Below are positions 42,839 through 54,064 of a stretch of 64,000 nucleotides of DNA, piece after piece. The stretch is from Galdieria sulphuraria (taxonomy: Eukaryota; Rhodophyta; Bangiophyceae; Galdieriales; Galdieriaceae). The stretch is taken from the NCBI RefSeq assembly GCF_000341285.1, contig NW_005178457.1, forward strand, positions 118,501 to 182,500, in the 5' to 3' direction. Made by a program: the position numbers and the translations under genes. Every line of letters starts with the position of its first letter. The stretch's first letter is position 1. A model generated the notes under the pieces. It saw only the letters and a list, made by a program, of their open reading frames with translations, was not told the DNA's origin and did not search any database.

Positions 42839-44574
42839 ATGGCATTTTGTACGACATGTGGTTGTGGCATCACTTGCTTTCATGGACGCTCAGCAAAGAA
42901 AAGACCTTTTCTAGAAAAGCATAGCTTATTTCTTATTTCTATACCTTATACAAGACTTGGTAGTCGTTGCCGTTTTCAAGCATTAGACAGAAGTTTAGGA
43001 TGTTTTTGTAAGCTCGCAAACTGGTTTCCTCTCAATAAGTACCAGAAAGATATACCTACTGCTTTCAAACTTTTGTTTGCTGTTTCTAAAATAGACAAAG
43101 CCAACTTAGCTTTAGCGTTCGTCTTGTTAGGTGCCCTTTATCGTGCTTCTTCCCATTCTTGGTAAGTAGGCAACTTTGTCACAGTGCATTCAGGTTTAGC
43201 TGACAAGTTGAAACTAGCCTCCTCAAGCGACAAATCTCGTCAAACAAGCAATATTTATTGTATGAAACTTGTACTCATCAGAGAATTGATTATTTCTTGA
43301 ACCCGTCAAACGGTGACTTGTTGATAGCTCCAAGTATCGATTCACGTACTGTGTGGAGAAAGATTCTAGACCTCTTGAATAGTTCTTTTCTTCCAGAGAA
43401 TTGCAAGAAAACAGTATCTAAGGATTATTTTTGGTTTACAACTTTTAATTTTTTGCAGAATGTTGTGAATTGTTGCATTGGTGTTATATCCACTCAACAG
43501 CTTTTGCGAGCTGTTGGACTCTCTGCTAGTCAAGGAATTGGAAAGTCTGCCTCGCTTAACTGGGTTTTAAAGGATGGAATTGGAAGGTTGGGTGCCATTG
43601 TCTTTGGAAGTTTTATTGGCAATCGGTTCGATGCAGATCCAAAACGTTGGAGACTTTGGGGCGATATTTTGTATGCGTTTGGAATTGGAACGGAAATCAT
43701 ATCGCCGTTACTGCCTCGATATTTCTTATTAGTCGCATCATTGGCCAATATGGTAAAAGCAACTTCTTACATGCTTCGATTACCTACAACTGCAGCTATT
43801 AGACGGTCTTTTGCAAAGCGAGAAAATTTTGGAGATATTTCAGCCAAGGCTAATTCTCAAGAAGTGCTTTCAAACTTATTTGGCACTTTTTTGGGAATCG
43901 GTTTCAGCATTATACTTGGCCATAGTTGGTGGCAACTGAGTGTTGCATATTTTGTATACTTTATTATGTTCTTTTTACTCAATTATTTGGGAGTGAAAGG
44001 TCTTCATCTTCGAACTCTGAATTTGCAACGATCCTTGTTATTAGGCTGGAGTTACTGGAAGTCTTCCCAGGTTTCAACTGTTGAAGAGGTCAATTATCGA
44101 GAGAATGTGATTTTGCCGTCCATAATGAGTTTTGGACGTTATATCCGGTTTGGCGTATCGTTACGAGATATTCATTTGACTGGTTCGGAACTTGCAGCAC
44201 TATTAGACAAGTATCGACAAGCCAAATATTTATTGACTGTTCGACATGGTCAAGTGTATATTGTTTTTCATATGGAAGCTCGAGTGAAGGATGAGTTACA
44301 AGCCATTTTGCAAGCGACCTTTTTAGCACAAGAAAATGGCTGTATTTGTACGGATAGACTTGAGCAAAGTTATACCGTTGCTAAGGAACATTTGGAACAT
44401 TTTATATTAGAGTTAAAATCCAAAGGTTGGAAAACCGAAGAATTTTTACATTCTGGTGCGCAACGTTATCGAGCGTTTTGGAATGTAACAAGTTGGAAAT
44501 TATCCAACTCCAGCTACATTTCTGAATTGGCATTTAGAGAAGCCAAAGGTAATACTAACTGTGAACTTTCATAG
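42839..44574 (+). CDS. RUS/DUF647 family protein
   Basis: Exons 42839-43161 and 43218-44574; 559 residues. Root-UVB-sensitive proteins are conserved plastid or membrane proteins linked in plants to light sensing, vitamin B6 and auxin; biochemical role unclear. Seen: VVNCCIGVISTQQLLRAVGL, KSASLNWVLKDGIGRLGAIVF, GNRFDADPKRWRLWGDIL, the hydrophobic RYFLLVASLANMVKATSYML, NFGDISAKANSQEVLSNLFG, GWSYWKSSQVSTVEEVNYRE-type C-terminal domain and GWKTEEF near the end. The first exon begins MAFCTTCGCG and is rich in Arg, Ser and Cys; a Phe near the N-terminus is typical of red-algal plastid transit peptides. ATG at 42824 or 42827 is also possible. Confidence 0.82.
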
Positions 44575-44597
44575 ATAATTCAGTTGTGTATTATGAG

Positions 44598-45147
44598 TCA
44601 GAATTGATGAAAATAAAGTTCTCTGAGTTGATCTAGGCGTTTTATCACTACGGATAGAAACAATCATCAATCACCTCAGTACTCCTCTCCCTGGAAAAAA
44701 CATGTTCCACACTTACCGACAGGAGTTACTAAATGCTGACCTACTAAACGAAAGACTCTGGGTAATGCACTCGATACGCTGGACTCCACTTGTTTCTCCA
44801 GTTGTTCAGTTTCCTCTTGTTCCTTCCTCTTCATCCTCCTTTGGAAGTCTTCCTTTAAAGTATCGAGGGAATTTGGACCATCTACTCCTAAAAGTTGTAA
44901 AATTCAGTATTAACGGGCACCTCACAATCCACGCAAACAAACCCCTTTCAAATACTGTTTCTCGAAGGTTACAACCTTGTTTACTCTCCACAAAGCTCGT
45001 CTTGTTTCCTTCTCTAGATGGTAAGACACTGTCGTTCTCTTGGTAGAGCAATCTATCTAATATCATAACTACTGTAGAAGAACCACAAGCTACTAAGAGA
45101 GTACATGACAATGTAAACAATGCTCTTTCAGTGTCCATCTCAAGCAC
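44598..45147 (-). CDS. Small membrane/coiled-coil protein, unknown
   Basis: Exons 45147-44943, 44887-44717 and 44647-44598; 141 residues. The splices have standard sites (donor GTAAGT at the second) and keep frame through all three. Residues 8-30 (ALFTLSCTLLVACGSSTVVMI) form one hydrophobic segment, either a signal anchor or a membrane helix. The middle is polar; from about residue 75 a charged helix (LKEDFQRRMKRKEQEETEQL) is followed by SALPRVFRLVGQHLVTPV and a short tail. I do not recognise a family. Without the splices the frame would end after the first membrane segment, so the coding call depends on the splice model. Confidence 0.5.
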
Positions 45148-45360
45148 TCAATCATAAGAATAATCTCAATTCATTTGAAAGAGGAACAACATAACTTTTA
45201 TTCCAACAACGTTTCATGTGACTTTTAGAAATACTTTTTATCTCCATTTGCATTATCTTCCAAAACAACAACATTCTGGTTCCATAAAAGTACTCCACCA
45301 AAACTGCAATCCAAGAATTCAAAATATGTAAAAACTTGTGGCTCTATATGTCTCATAATG

Positions 45361-46516
45361 TCATGTTGGTAAATACAATCGCAGCTTTAAACGACGGGTT
45401 GTTTTCTTCTTGACAGCTCTTGTGGGCTTCAAAGAATTGTTATCTTTGCCCTGGTAGCGCAAAGTTGGCAAATCTTCAGAAATATCAAATGCAAATTGTC
45501 CAGCAATATTTTTGCTATACATATATTGTAACCTTGCCATCATTCTTTCTCGAGAGTAGCAAGGTTTCGATAAATTTTCCGATTTTGCATCCAAAGACTC
45601 CATATACTCTGGTTTGGAAACTTGCCAGTCATGTAACTTGTGGATTGGTCGACTAGCAGGCTTGACTCGTTGCTTCATAGTCTCAAGCAATAAAAAATTA
45701 TCTAAAAGCTCATCCACACCTTTTGGTGGCGTCATAACGGCAACTTGTTCGACTCCAAAACTATTCTTTAACTGATTACTCCTCTTTCGTCTCTTTGGAT
45801 GACTTGACGCAACAACGCCATCATTCGTTTGCACTTGTGAAGAATGTCCTTTTCTCGGTCTGTTCTTGCGTATAGTATGACTATATGAACAAACGCTTTC
45901 CACGTCTTCAGAAAACAACGGTGAATCGCAGGTGAAACTGGTCTGCTCATATTCCCAGTTCTCATATTTTTCAAGTTGGTTAGAACCCGTTCTCGATATA
46001 TTGGTCGAGGTTTCAGTCAATTCCCCCTTTGTGTAATCTTGTTGCTGTTTCTTCAACTTTTCTTCAACTTCTACGTACTTTACTTCCTCATCAAAAAACT
46101 GCTCGGTTGACACTTGGCTCACAGATTGTTCGCTTATCTTTCTACTTCTTCTCTTTGGCTTGGTTACGGAATAAACTTCTCTATGAAAAGATTCAAACTC
46201 TTGTTCTAAAACAGCCTCATCTCTACTCAAAACAACTTGTTCTTTCTCTGTTCTTGTTTGATTCGGAGCCTGTATGAGAGTTGCCAATCTGGCAGCCAAC
46301 TTTCCAATTCTACTACCATTGATACCTAGAAGAGATTGTTGTGTCTGTAAACACAAAGCTGTTTTTGAAGGCCAGTCCTTCACTTGTGTGGGACTATTTT
46401 CTGTCTTGGTAGTCGTGTCTTGCTCCAGAATAAACCAAAAATCTCAATAAAATTACTATGCCACGCATTTTGTTTGTCCTGTGCTCAACATAGTCGTTCT
46501 TTATTATTGAGTCCAT
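45361..46516 (-). CDS. Protein of unknown function, basic C-terminus
   Basis: Model: exons 46516-46490 and 46422-45361; 362 residues. The long exon has no early ATG, so a nine-codon first exon across a 70-base intron is proposed; it joins in phase but is not otherwise supported. The protein is polar and probably largely disordered, with two Lys/Arg clusters (SVTKPKRRSRK and SHPKRRKRSNQ) that look like nuclear localisation signals, and a more conserved-looking C-terminal part (YSRERMMARLQYMYSKNIAGQF, then KKKTTRRLKLRLYLP). Possibly a nuclear or chromatin-associated protein; nothing identifies its function. Confidence 0.5.
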
Positions 46517-46555
46517 CTTAGTATTTGTTGCAAATACAATACAATATCTAATAAA

Positions 46556-47986
46556 CTAAGAAATACCGAAATCAAAAAACCCTTTCTTCTTCTTTACTCC
46601 AGTTCCATCATCACCGTCGGAGTCTTCCATCGTTCTCAACTTTTCGATCAATTGACGCTGTTCAGCTTGAAGTTTCGTAGGAAGCACAACTTTTACAGTA
46701 ACATAATGATCCCCTCTCACATACTTGTTTCCTAATTTCGGAACTCCCTTACCAGCTATTTTTAGCACTGCACCTGGTTGAGTTCCTGGCGGAATATCGA
46801 CTTGTACATTTCCATCAACAGTTGCAACTACGACACGTGTGCCTAAAATAGCATCTAAATAAGAAACTTCTAGAGTGGAATATATATCCATTCCTTCGCG
46901 ACGAAATGTTTTATGGTTAGCAACCTTTAAAAATACATACAAGTCTCCACTAGGACCACCACGTAGACCTGCATCTCCTTCATTACGAACGCGAAGACGA
47001 GAACCATTATCCACTCCAGGTGGAATATTAATAACCAGTTGCTTCGTTGTTTGTCGACGTCCCTGACCACTGCAAGAAGGACAGTAATCCTCAACTACTT
47101 GACCTGCACCATTGCAACTTGGGCAAGTTGAAGTTTGTTGAAAAGTTCCTAATGGGGTACGAGCGACTTGCATCACCATGCCTTGGCCTCCACAGGTTGA
47201 ACAAACCTTCTCTTTGGAACCTGGCTTGATACCAGAGCCTGAGCAAGTAGTACAAGTCTCCAAATGTGATATCTTTATCTTCTGTTGACCTCCGAATACT
47301 GCCTTTTCAAAGTCAATTTCTAAATCCAAACGAAGGTCTTCACCTTGTTGAGGACCACTCCTCCTTCGACGAGAACTGCTACGAGAGCTTGTTGCACCAC
47401 CACCAAAGAAAGTTTCAAAAATATCACTAAAAGCTCCAAAATCTCCAAAGTCTCCAAAGTCAGCAAAACCCGAAGCAGCACCTGCACCTGCACCAGCCTT
47501 TACACCAGCCATCCCAAACTGATCATACCTACTTCTCATCTGAGGATCTGAGAGCACTTCATACGCTTCGGAAATTTTCTGAAACTTTTGTTTCGCGTCA
47601 GGTTCTTTATTTACGTCAGGGTGATAACGTCTAGCCAGTTTTCTAAAGGCCTTCTTGATATCCTCTGTGCTGGCGTTGCGGCTAACACCAAGAACATTAT
47701 AATAGTCTTCTTCCTCACAGCGAATGCTTTCCAAAAAGTCTGTATACTGGTTATTATCTATATGTGTTGAAGAAAATCGGAATGAAGCCGGTCGACAGAA
47801 AGACTTGGTTCCATAAAAATGGGAATAGAAGCCATTAAAGCGCTTGTCAACTTCAGGTACAGTATGAGAGTTTCTATTACCGTATTTATAATAAGAATTG
47901 CAACGCGAACACGTGGAATAGTTTGCTTGAACTGCAAAAGGCGTGCCAACCACAAAAGCACAAGTTGGCGGCATGATTAGCATCAT
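46556..47986 (-). CDS. dnaJ: DnaJ (Hsp40 type I), plastid or mitochondrial
   Basis: Single exon, 476 residues. A co-chaperone that stimulates Hsp70. Seen: an N-terminal leader of about 90 residues rich in Ser, Tyr and Arg; the J domain ([21 protein letters not shown] with the HPD of RRYHPDVN); a Gly/Ala/Phe-rich linker; four zinc-binding repeats [24 protein letters not shown] and CPSCSGQG; and the C-terminal substrate domains ([53 protein letters not shown]). The type I layout and bacterial-like repeats with a leader point to an organelle. The N-terminal Met is unsure (47986 is the first). Confidence 0.92.
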   Translation of the reverse strand: MMLIMPPTCAFVVGTPFAVQANYSTCSRCNSYYKYGNRNSHTVPEVDKRFNGFYSHFYGTKSFCRPASFRFSSTHIDNNQYTDFLESIRCEEEDYYNVLGVSRNASTEDIKKAFRKLARRYHPDVNKEPDAKQKFQKISEAYEVLSDPQMRSRYDQFGMAGVKAGAGAGAASGFADFGDFGDFGAFSDIFETFFGGGATSSRSSSRRRRSGPQQGEDLRLDLEIDFEKAVFGGQQKIKISHLETCTTCSGSGIKPGSKEKVCSTCGGQGMVMQVARTPLGTFQQTSTCPSCNGAGQVVEDYCPSCSGQGRRQTTKQLVINIPPGVDNGSRLRVRNEGDAGLRGGPSGDLYVFLKVANHKTFRREGMDIYSTLEVSYLDAILGTRVVVATVDGNVQVDIPPGTQPGAVLKIAGKGVPKLGNKYVRGDHYVTVKVVLPTKLQAEQRQLIEKLRTMEDSDGDDGTGVKKKKGFFDFGIS

Positions 47987-48184
47987 CTTCCGACCTTACG
48001 AAATGAAATCCTTTAATATTGTTGTCTTCCATTTGTATAAAGACGATCATTTCAGCAAACTACACAAACGATAAAAGTTCCCTTTATTTATTTTCCCTCA
48101 TAAAAACCCTATAGCACTGAACACAAAAGTCCACTTCTATAAGAACGACAAAAGAGTCGTATAAAGTTCCACGTCAATATCTCC

Positions 48185-48735
48185 TCAATTGTCATATACT
48201 CTGCACTCTTCTGCTTCTGGGGACTCATCACAAAACGTTTCCAAAGGGTCCGTCTTCTGCCTCACTCTCTGGTGAGAAGCTTCTGCGTCCAACTCTTCTA
48301 CCGCATCCCTAACCACAGCAAGTAGTTTGTAAGAACCGAATATATTCGTTTATCGCTCTTACCAGGCAGCCGCTGCTTCTTTAGAGTCTCTTCCAAATTT
48401 TTTCGTGGCTTCTTCCGCTTTCTTAATGCTTTCCTATACCTCGTTACTCCACTCCTAGCGACAAAAAACAAGTTCAAAACCTACTTGTATCTGCTGCTTC
48501 CAACCATCAGAAGAGTCTGAGCTGGACATCGTCAACAGGTCTACCCTTTGAATGGGCTGTTGACAAAAACGTGATTGACGAGGTTTCCACTCCTACAGTT
48601 TATATGGTTACTAAAAGTTCAAAGGACTATTCTATGCTTTATCATTACCCTATGCTTTACTGTATTGGAACAAAAACTTATGTCTCGTTTGCATCGGGTA
48701 ACTCTTATTGGGAAAGTTTGTACAAAACCCAACAT
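48185..48735 (-). CDS. cp12: CP12, Calvin-cycle regulator
   Basis: Four short exons: 48735-48661, 48592-48485, 48433-48363 and 48308-48185; 125 residues. CP12 binds phosphoribulokinase and GAPDH in the plastid and switches them off in the dark through a disulfide. Seen: a leader beginning MLGFVQTFPIRVTR (Phe near the start, as in red-algal plastid peptides), the core AAAWDAVEELDAEASHQ, and the C-terminal CDESPEAEECRVYDN, with the cysteine pair and the YD(D/N) end that enters the GAPDH active site. The usual N-terminal Cys pair before AWD is missing: the aligned stretch EEATKKFGRDSKEAAAAW has no Cys. No exon is longer than 124 bases. Confidence 0.9.
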
Positions 48736-48813
48736 AACTATAAAAATCACAATAGTATTTTCCCCTCACAAATAAGAAATTGAAAAGGCTTCTCTTTGCT
48801 GCTTATTCATTCA

Positions 48814-50389
48814 TTAATGACTCTGTCGATCTAACCAACTTAACATATCATCCAAAAACTGTCGACGAACTGGAAGTGTTTCATGTGACAAATAATGCCG
48901 CGCCTTTTCATAAACAAAAACTTGTATTTGCCTACCACTTTCAATCAGAGATAAGTTTGAAGGTGACGAAAGAATGTCATCTCCTCCATGAAAGAATCCA
49001 AAAGAAATATTTGGACACAAACGACACAACATTCCCTTCTTCAACAGTTTCTCTAGTTGATGACTAAGTTCCCACAATGTTAATACATGTTGAAAAGCGA
49101 TATCGCGTAGCCTAAACAAATCTCCTCTTAAAGCATCAATGACACGTAAATCTCTACACAGGTCTTATTTAGTATTTCTTAAAAAATAATACTAGTGCAA
49201 TCTACCTGGATAATAATGAAAGATCAAGAGGCACCAAACCCCACTGAGTGGGATCCACTCGCATCTTGTATACTGTACTTGGTAATATTTGACCAAGTAA
49301 CCACAAAAACTTTTGAAATAACAAAACATTTTCAAATATTTTCTGCTTTCTGGAAAGTTGTTTCCATATTCTACTGGCAGATTCATTATTATTATATCTA
49401 CTGGGGATCTGTCTAAACATAACCCCACATGCAATAACGCCTTTCACCTGCCAAGGTAGTTTGTTGTGTTGTGAGTATCTTATCACATAATCTAAAACAA
49501 TAGATGCACCAAAACCTTCTCCATATAAAAACAATGAATTGACTTTCCTTTCCGGAGTTTCAAACTTTCCCAGGACATGTAAAATCACTTCATGAAGATC
49601 ACTGGACCATGTTTCACAACCAGAAAGATATTGCAGATTCGACTCTTCTATTTCATTTTCTGTAGAACGTCCGTGACCGCGCAAATCAAAAGTTACCAAG
49701 TCATAGCCAGAATTGACAAGAGTTGGAATCAGTCTCAAACAAGCAAAGGAACCATAAGAAATCACATCATGAACAACCAAAACCAGCTTTGTATTGTTCT
49801 CAAGCGATTTCCACCGTTGTAGGAACAAACGACTTGAATCCTTCATTGAAAGATATTCATAGGAATATAGAAGAGGTGAACGGATGGCTTCCATAGAAGG
49901 ACTTGACAAGAGTGGAGCCTTTCGACAATTCGAGGGTGAAAGATCCAGTGAAGGACGCTTATATGCAACAAATATAGTTCGAAATGGCAAAAGAATCGCA
50001 CCTGACAGAGTAGTATTGGGAGGGCTTCTACTAGTTTCTCGTTGTAGGCAACTCTTGACACACTCTTCGGAATCCCCTTCCGAGTCAAAACAGCAAAAAG
50101 CAAAACTGTCCTGTGTATCTAACATAAAACCTTCAAAGCAACTATTTTCCTTTCGAATCATATACCCATACTGAGCTACTTGTTCTAAAGCTTGTGTATT
50201 TGGGTCCTCCATAGTCATGGTATCTATTACACCATAATCTCTTCGTTCTTCTTCCTCAGTCAACTTTTCACTCAAAAGATTGCATGTTTCAACTCTTTTC
50301 AAATACAATTTCTTTGGCATACATTCTTGAAGATCCTTCCCTTTGGTAAAGTACGACAAGTGTGCCAAACAGCCAAACGTGGTAAGCAT
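48814..50389 (-). CDS. Alpha/beta-hydrolase, serine nucleophile apparently absent
   Basis: Exons 50389-49206 and 49153-48814; 507 residues. The first 180 residues are polar and without known domain. The hydrolase core starts about residue 200: LVLVVHDVISYGSF (oxyanion strand), TFDLRGHGRS, LFLYGEGFGASIVLDYVIRY and, near the end, GGDDILSSPSNL and YEKARHYLSHE, giving plausible Asp and His. At the nucleophile elbow the motif is G-E-G-F-G rather than G-x-S-x-G, so the Ser is replaced by Gly. This resembles monoacylglycerol-lipase-like proteins, but it may be inactive or use another residue. No signal peptide. Confidence 0.72.
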
Positions 50390-50412
50390 TGAAATTCACA
50401 TCCATTTCTCGT

Positions 50413-52055
50413 CTAATCCTTGGCTTCCATTTCCTTTGGACCACTCAATTGTGTGGCTGTCGAAGGATGGCTGCCTAGAGTTTCCACATATATCATTTTG
50501 TCGTTTTGAATTATAGAATCCTCATTTAGTACCGAAACTGGTTTTCCACAACTATATATTTACATATATCTATTAATATGAAAAGTCATAGCATATGCTT
50601 AAAACTTACCTATCTACTAAAACCTCACAAAGTCTTATAAGCCATTGCAGCTCTTCTTTAGTTGGCCTATCTAGAACAGTCTCTCCATTGTCGATCTTGA
50701 GAAAATAATCACCCATAAACAAGGAAGAAATAAAATACTATAAAGCATACCATGACAAATGCTACAGGAAAATTATCTTCATTTGGATAGAGTGGACAGC
50801 AATACTGGGATTGTAAGTCCAAGTCATCAAAAGGTACCGCTGTTTCAGCACAATAAATTAAAGTCATTTCTTTTCTTTTCAAATATGGCCTCACAATATC
50901 ATTTTCACGCTCTCTCATTGTGCTACTTTGACATTCTTGTTTATGCACAGGCCAATCGTTCTTTTGACACTTTTCACTGATATATTCCTTAGATAACATT
51001 GCAAACCAAATCATGCAGTCACTTACTTGCAATAATGAGCAATTTTACATTGTGAACATCGATAGGTATACAATAATTGTTGTGCTCCACAAAATGTACA
51101 AAAGACCTCGGAAGACGAGGAAGATAACCAATTCATACCCATGGCCTGACAATACTTTTTCCGAAAATGACTCAACGAGCTGCTAACTGCAATACCAAAA
51201 ACATTTTCACTGCTTCCTATGCACATCCATTATCTCATTCAAACTAAAGCCAAGCCAAGTTACCTAGTATGACAACAAAACGAAAGCGATCAAGAAGTCT
51301 AATACCATAAACTTGACTTTCTGAAAACTCATACCAAGGACCTTTCTGTCTCAACTGAAATGCTACTGTAAAGAATGACTGGACCAAAGACAAGTCAACT
51401 CCTTGCTTGGATAACAATCCAGGTCTTTCACTTGCATTAGTTCTAGTCGCGAGTTCTCTCTTGATCAGAGACTCTGAAACTGCTTTCACTAGATTCTACA
51501 GCACAAAGATAGAAGTAGTAGTGGTCCATTGGAAACTTTGCAACTTTATCTGAACTAACCTCCAATCCTTCAGCAGGCTGCAACACTTGCGTTCGAATAC
51601 CATAGCTAAACAGCTCGTTGGCAAGCTGTGTTTCCAACTCTTGATCGGTAAAACTAATAGTTCCAGGTCTATGAGCTTCTTCTCCATTTGGTGGTTGGAG
51701 CAAGATGCGACACAGAAAATCCAAGACCTTTCTTCGTTAAGACCTTGGCACGACTTTGAAAAATTCCTACTTACCTGCTTCCCACTTGGCTTCTCATTTG
51801 GAGTTTTACACAACTCGTAGCCTATTACTTGGCCACTTGGATATAGACATACTGCAAAATGGTAATATGGTCTTATGGCCTGCAACAGTTGAAGCTCAAA
51901 CAACTGAGCGCTTTAGCAAAGCGTACCTTGTGTTGTTCAGTTTGAACCCATACACGAAGTCGTCTTGAGACATATTGTATCACTTCAGAATCTTTCTTTT
52001 GCAACTTTCGCAAAGCTGTAACAGTGTCTTTATCAGTTATTATTCTTTCCATCAT
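50413..52055 (-). CDS. MYND-type zinc-finger protein with N-terminal DUF6930-like domain
   Basis: Eight exons: 52055-51927, 51879-51775, 51727-51560, 51471-51264, 51216-51027, 50976-50751, 50695-50610 and 50551-50413; 416 residues with consistent phase. The N-terminal half reads YYHFAVCLYPSGQVIGYELC, FLCRILLQPPNGEE and LANELFSYGIRTQVL, resembling the DUF6930 fold of plant and algal proteins. The MYND finger follows: CTFCGAQQ, YRCSQCKIAHYCNEKCQKNDWPVHKQEC, with all eight ligands. MYND domains bind proline-rich peptides in transcription or protein-complex assembly. The C-terminal part (TKEELQWLIRLCEVLVD) is helical. The final exon is Ser/Thr-rich. Confidence 0.75.
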
Positions 52056-52248
52056 CAACAAAACAATTCAACAAGGACACACAATGAACCTACATATAAA
52101 AATACAAATGCTCATTGGATTGAAAATGAAAATGTTTAAAGTTGGAAACAAAAAGTTTTGTAAAAGAAAAAGTATCGCCCCTTTTACAAGTTTCTAATTA
52201 TGCTTTTCATGAATAAACTATACCTCCTGGTTTCAATAATGTCTCGAC

Positions 52249-53660
52249 TTACTTGCAGGTTGATATAGACATGGGATTTTCTTGATTAGTAGAATAATTG
52301 CTATAGCCCCTTTCTATTGACCATACAATTTCCTGATGTTTGAAGAATGTAAACTTTTCATTATATTCTATTTTAGAAAGCTTCGAAATTAGAGAAATTG
52401 TCGACTCGCTCCATTCCTTTCCATCTTCCACTTTTTTGAACAACTTGTTTGATATGACGACTCTAAAACGAATGAATAAAATTGACAAAACTTTGATAAT
52501 CTGTTTTATAACATGCTCTGTTGGCATTGAAAATATGGAGTTGGAATAAATTTGATTCTGCTTTTGGAAAGAACAGTGAAATCAGTTTCATGTGGTTGAG
52601 CTGAAATCTCTGGCAATGTTGATTTGAAGATATCAAGCATCACTTCGTGAGAAAACTTGGTATAAACTTGAAGAAAATTTATATTCACTTGTCAACTCCC
52701 TAAATTGCAGTAAATTGGATGCTTGTTAAAAAGAAAAATAGCTTTTTCATAACATAAGAAAAGGATCGGGAATGATTTGAGATAGGATCATCTATCAGAC
52801 AAATTTATTACAAGTGTAGCACGAAACTGTTTTAGAGTGAAATGTTATTGCAACCAAACTTCATGGTTCCATATTTGTAAAGGAGGAATCGATGAATTTT
52901 TATAAGTACCTTTGCAACAAAGCAGAAAATACCTTGTGTAACTTTCTATTTTCGAGAACAAGACGGAGTGTTGAATAGATCACAAACTATGTTTGTTACA
53001 AACAGTAACATTCTCCTTTGTGGAATACCATTTAAAATAATTCTTCTGATATCCTCAAGTAAAGTCAACAAAGCGATGTTCTTTTTTTTAAAACTATTGT
53101 GCAATCTTCAAGTTTGAAGCATAAAATGGCTTGTTCTAATGGACTTTCTTGACCATAATGAGTAAGAATAAACTGTGACCTATATTATCAAAAAATTTCA
53201 TGTTCGCTCTTCCTATCAATACTTCAAAAGTGGTTTGCTCTTAAGAAGTTTATTTCATTGCACCTTTTGGAGTCGTCATTCAAAACAACGGAAAAATATA
53301 ACATATTATAGAGACCATCACATTTGGTATTCTGAAAAGCCAACCTTGTTCTCTTTATGAATAGCCAACTTGCCACAATGTTAGCTGTTTTACTAAACTC
53401 ATTGCCTCTTTCTTCAACTGTTGACTCATTTCAAAATTCAGAAAACAATTGAAAGCGATGGATACAAATGGACTTTGATTCTTCAACTCAGTGCCAACTG
53501 GTTTGAGAAATGTGCCTTGTTTCTCTGCAAAAGTCACAAGGGTGCCTTTATACAAAGCTCCTAGGAAGACTCGGCACTTTATAAAATAGCCAGATAATCC
53601 AAAGAGAGATAAAAGTTGATAAAAAATTTTCAATCTTAGATGCAAGAAAACACAAGGCAA
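52249..53660 (-). CDS. Unidentified multi-exon gene (structure incomplete)
   Basis: This AT-rich stretch contains a chain of coding-like segments on the minus strand that can be spliced in phase: about 53660-53378 (TLVTFAEKQGTFLKPVG, SIAFNCFLNFEMSQQLKKEA, VKQLTLWQ), then NTKCDGLYNMLYFSVVLNDDSK, SQFILTHYGQESPLEQAILC FKLEDCTI in two parts, KNYFKWYSTKENVTVC, and further down YTKFSHEVMLDIFKSTLPEI and SNKLFKKVEDGKEWSESTIS. GT donors and AG acceptors sit at plausible places, but the start codon and several joins are not settled. The family is not recognised. Limits given are those of the outermost convincing segments. Confidence 0.4.
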
Positions 53661-53710
53661 GGACAGTAATTTGTTGTAATTGATTTTTCTTAGCGATTCT
53701 ATCTATTTTT

Positions 53711-54064
53711 ATGGGCAGAATAGCCAAACGTAAAGGCAACTTCAAACAAAATAGGAGAAAGATATTCTTACAAAGACACGTTGATCAAATTAAGGAAGAA
53801 ATAGAAAGGAAAGGGGTTTTTCAAGCAATAACGGAACATACAGCTGTTGATCTGGAGCTCCCAGGCCTGGGTCAGTATTATTGTTTGCCTTGCGACCGTT
53901 ACTTTGTGTCCAATGACGCTTTAAACAGTCACTATAAAACGAAAGCCCATAAGAGACGTTTAAAGGACCTACAGGAGACTCCATATTCACTTCGAGAAGC
54001 AGAGGCTGCTGGTGGTTTATCGGCTCCAGATAACGGAAGACCTCTAAGAACCAACCACGTTTGA
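53711..54064 (+). CDS. BUD20/ZNF593-like C2H2 zinc-finger protein
   Basis: Single exon, 117 residues. These shuttling factors accompany pre-60S ribosomal particles out of the nucleus. Seen: a basic N-terminus (MGRIAKRKGNFKQNRRK), LPGLGQYYCLPCDRYFVSNDALNSHYKTKAHKRR split over two stretches forming one long C2H2 finger (C-x2-C...H-x5-H), then the family signature YSLREAEAAGGLSAPDNG. The size is that of yeast Bud20 without its C-terminal tail. It diverges from the unidentified gene on the other strand. Confidence 0.88.
   Translation: MGRIAKRKGNFKQNRRKIFLQRHVDQIKEEIERKGVFQAITEHTAVDLELPGLGQYYCLPCDRYFVSNDALNSHYKTKAHKRRLKDLQETPYSLREAEAAGGLSAPDNGRPLRTNHV

Noticed and set aside
47345-47551. Thr/Ser/Lys-rich plus-strand frame inside dnaJ
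   Set aside because: Antisense shadow of the Gly/Ala/Arg-rich linker of DnaJ.
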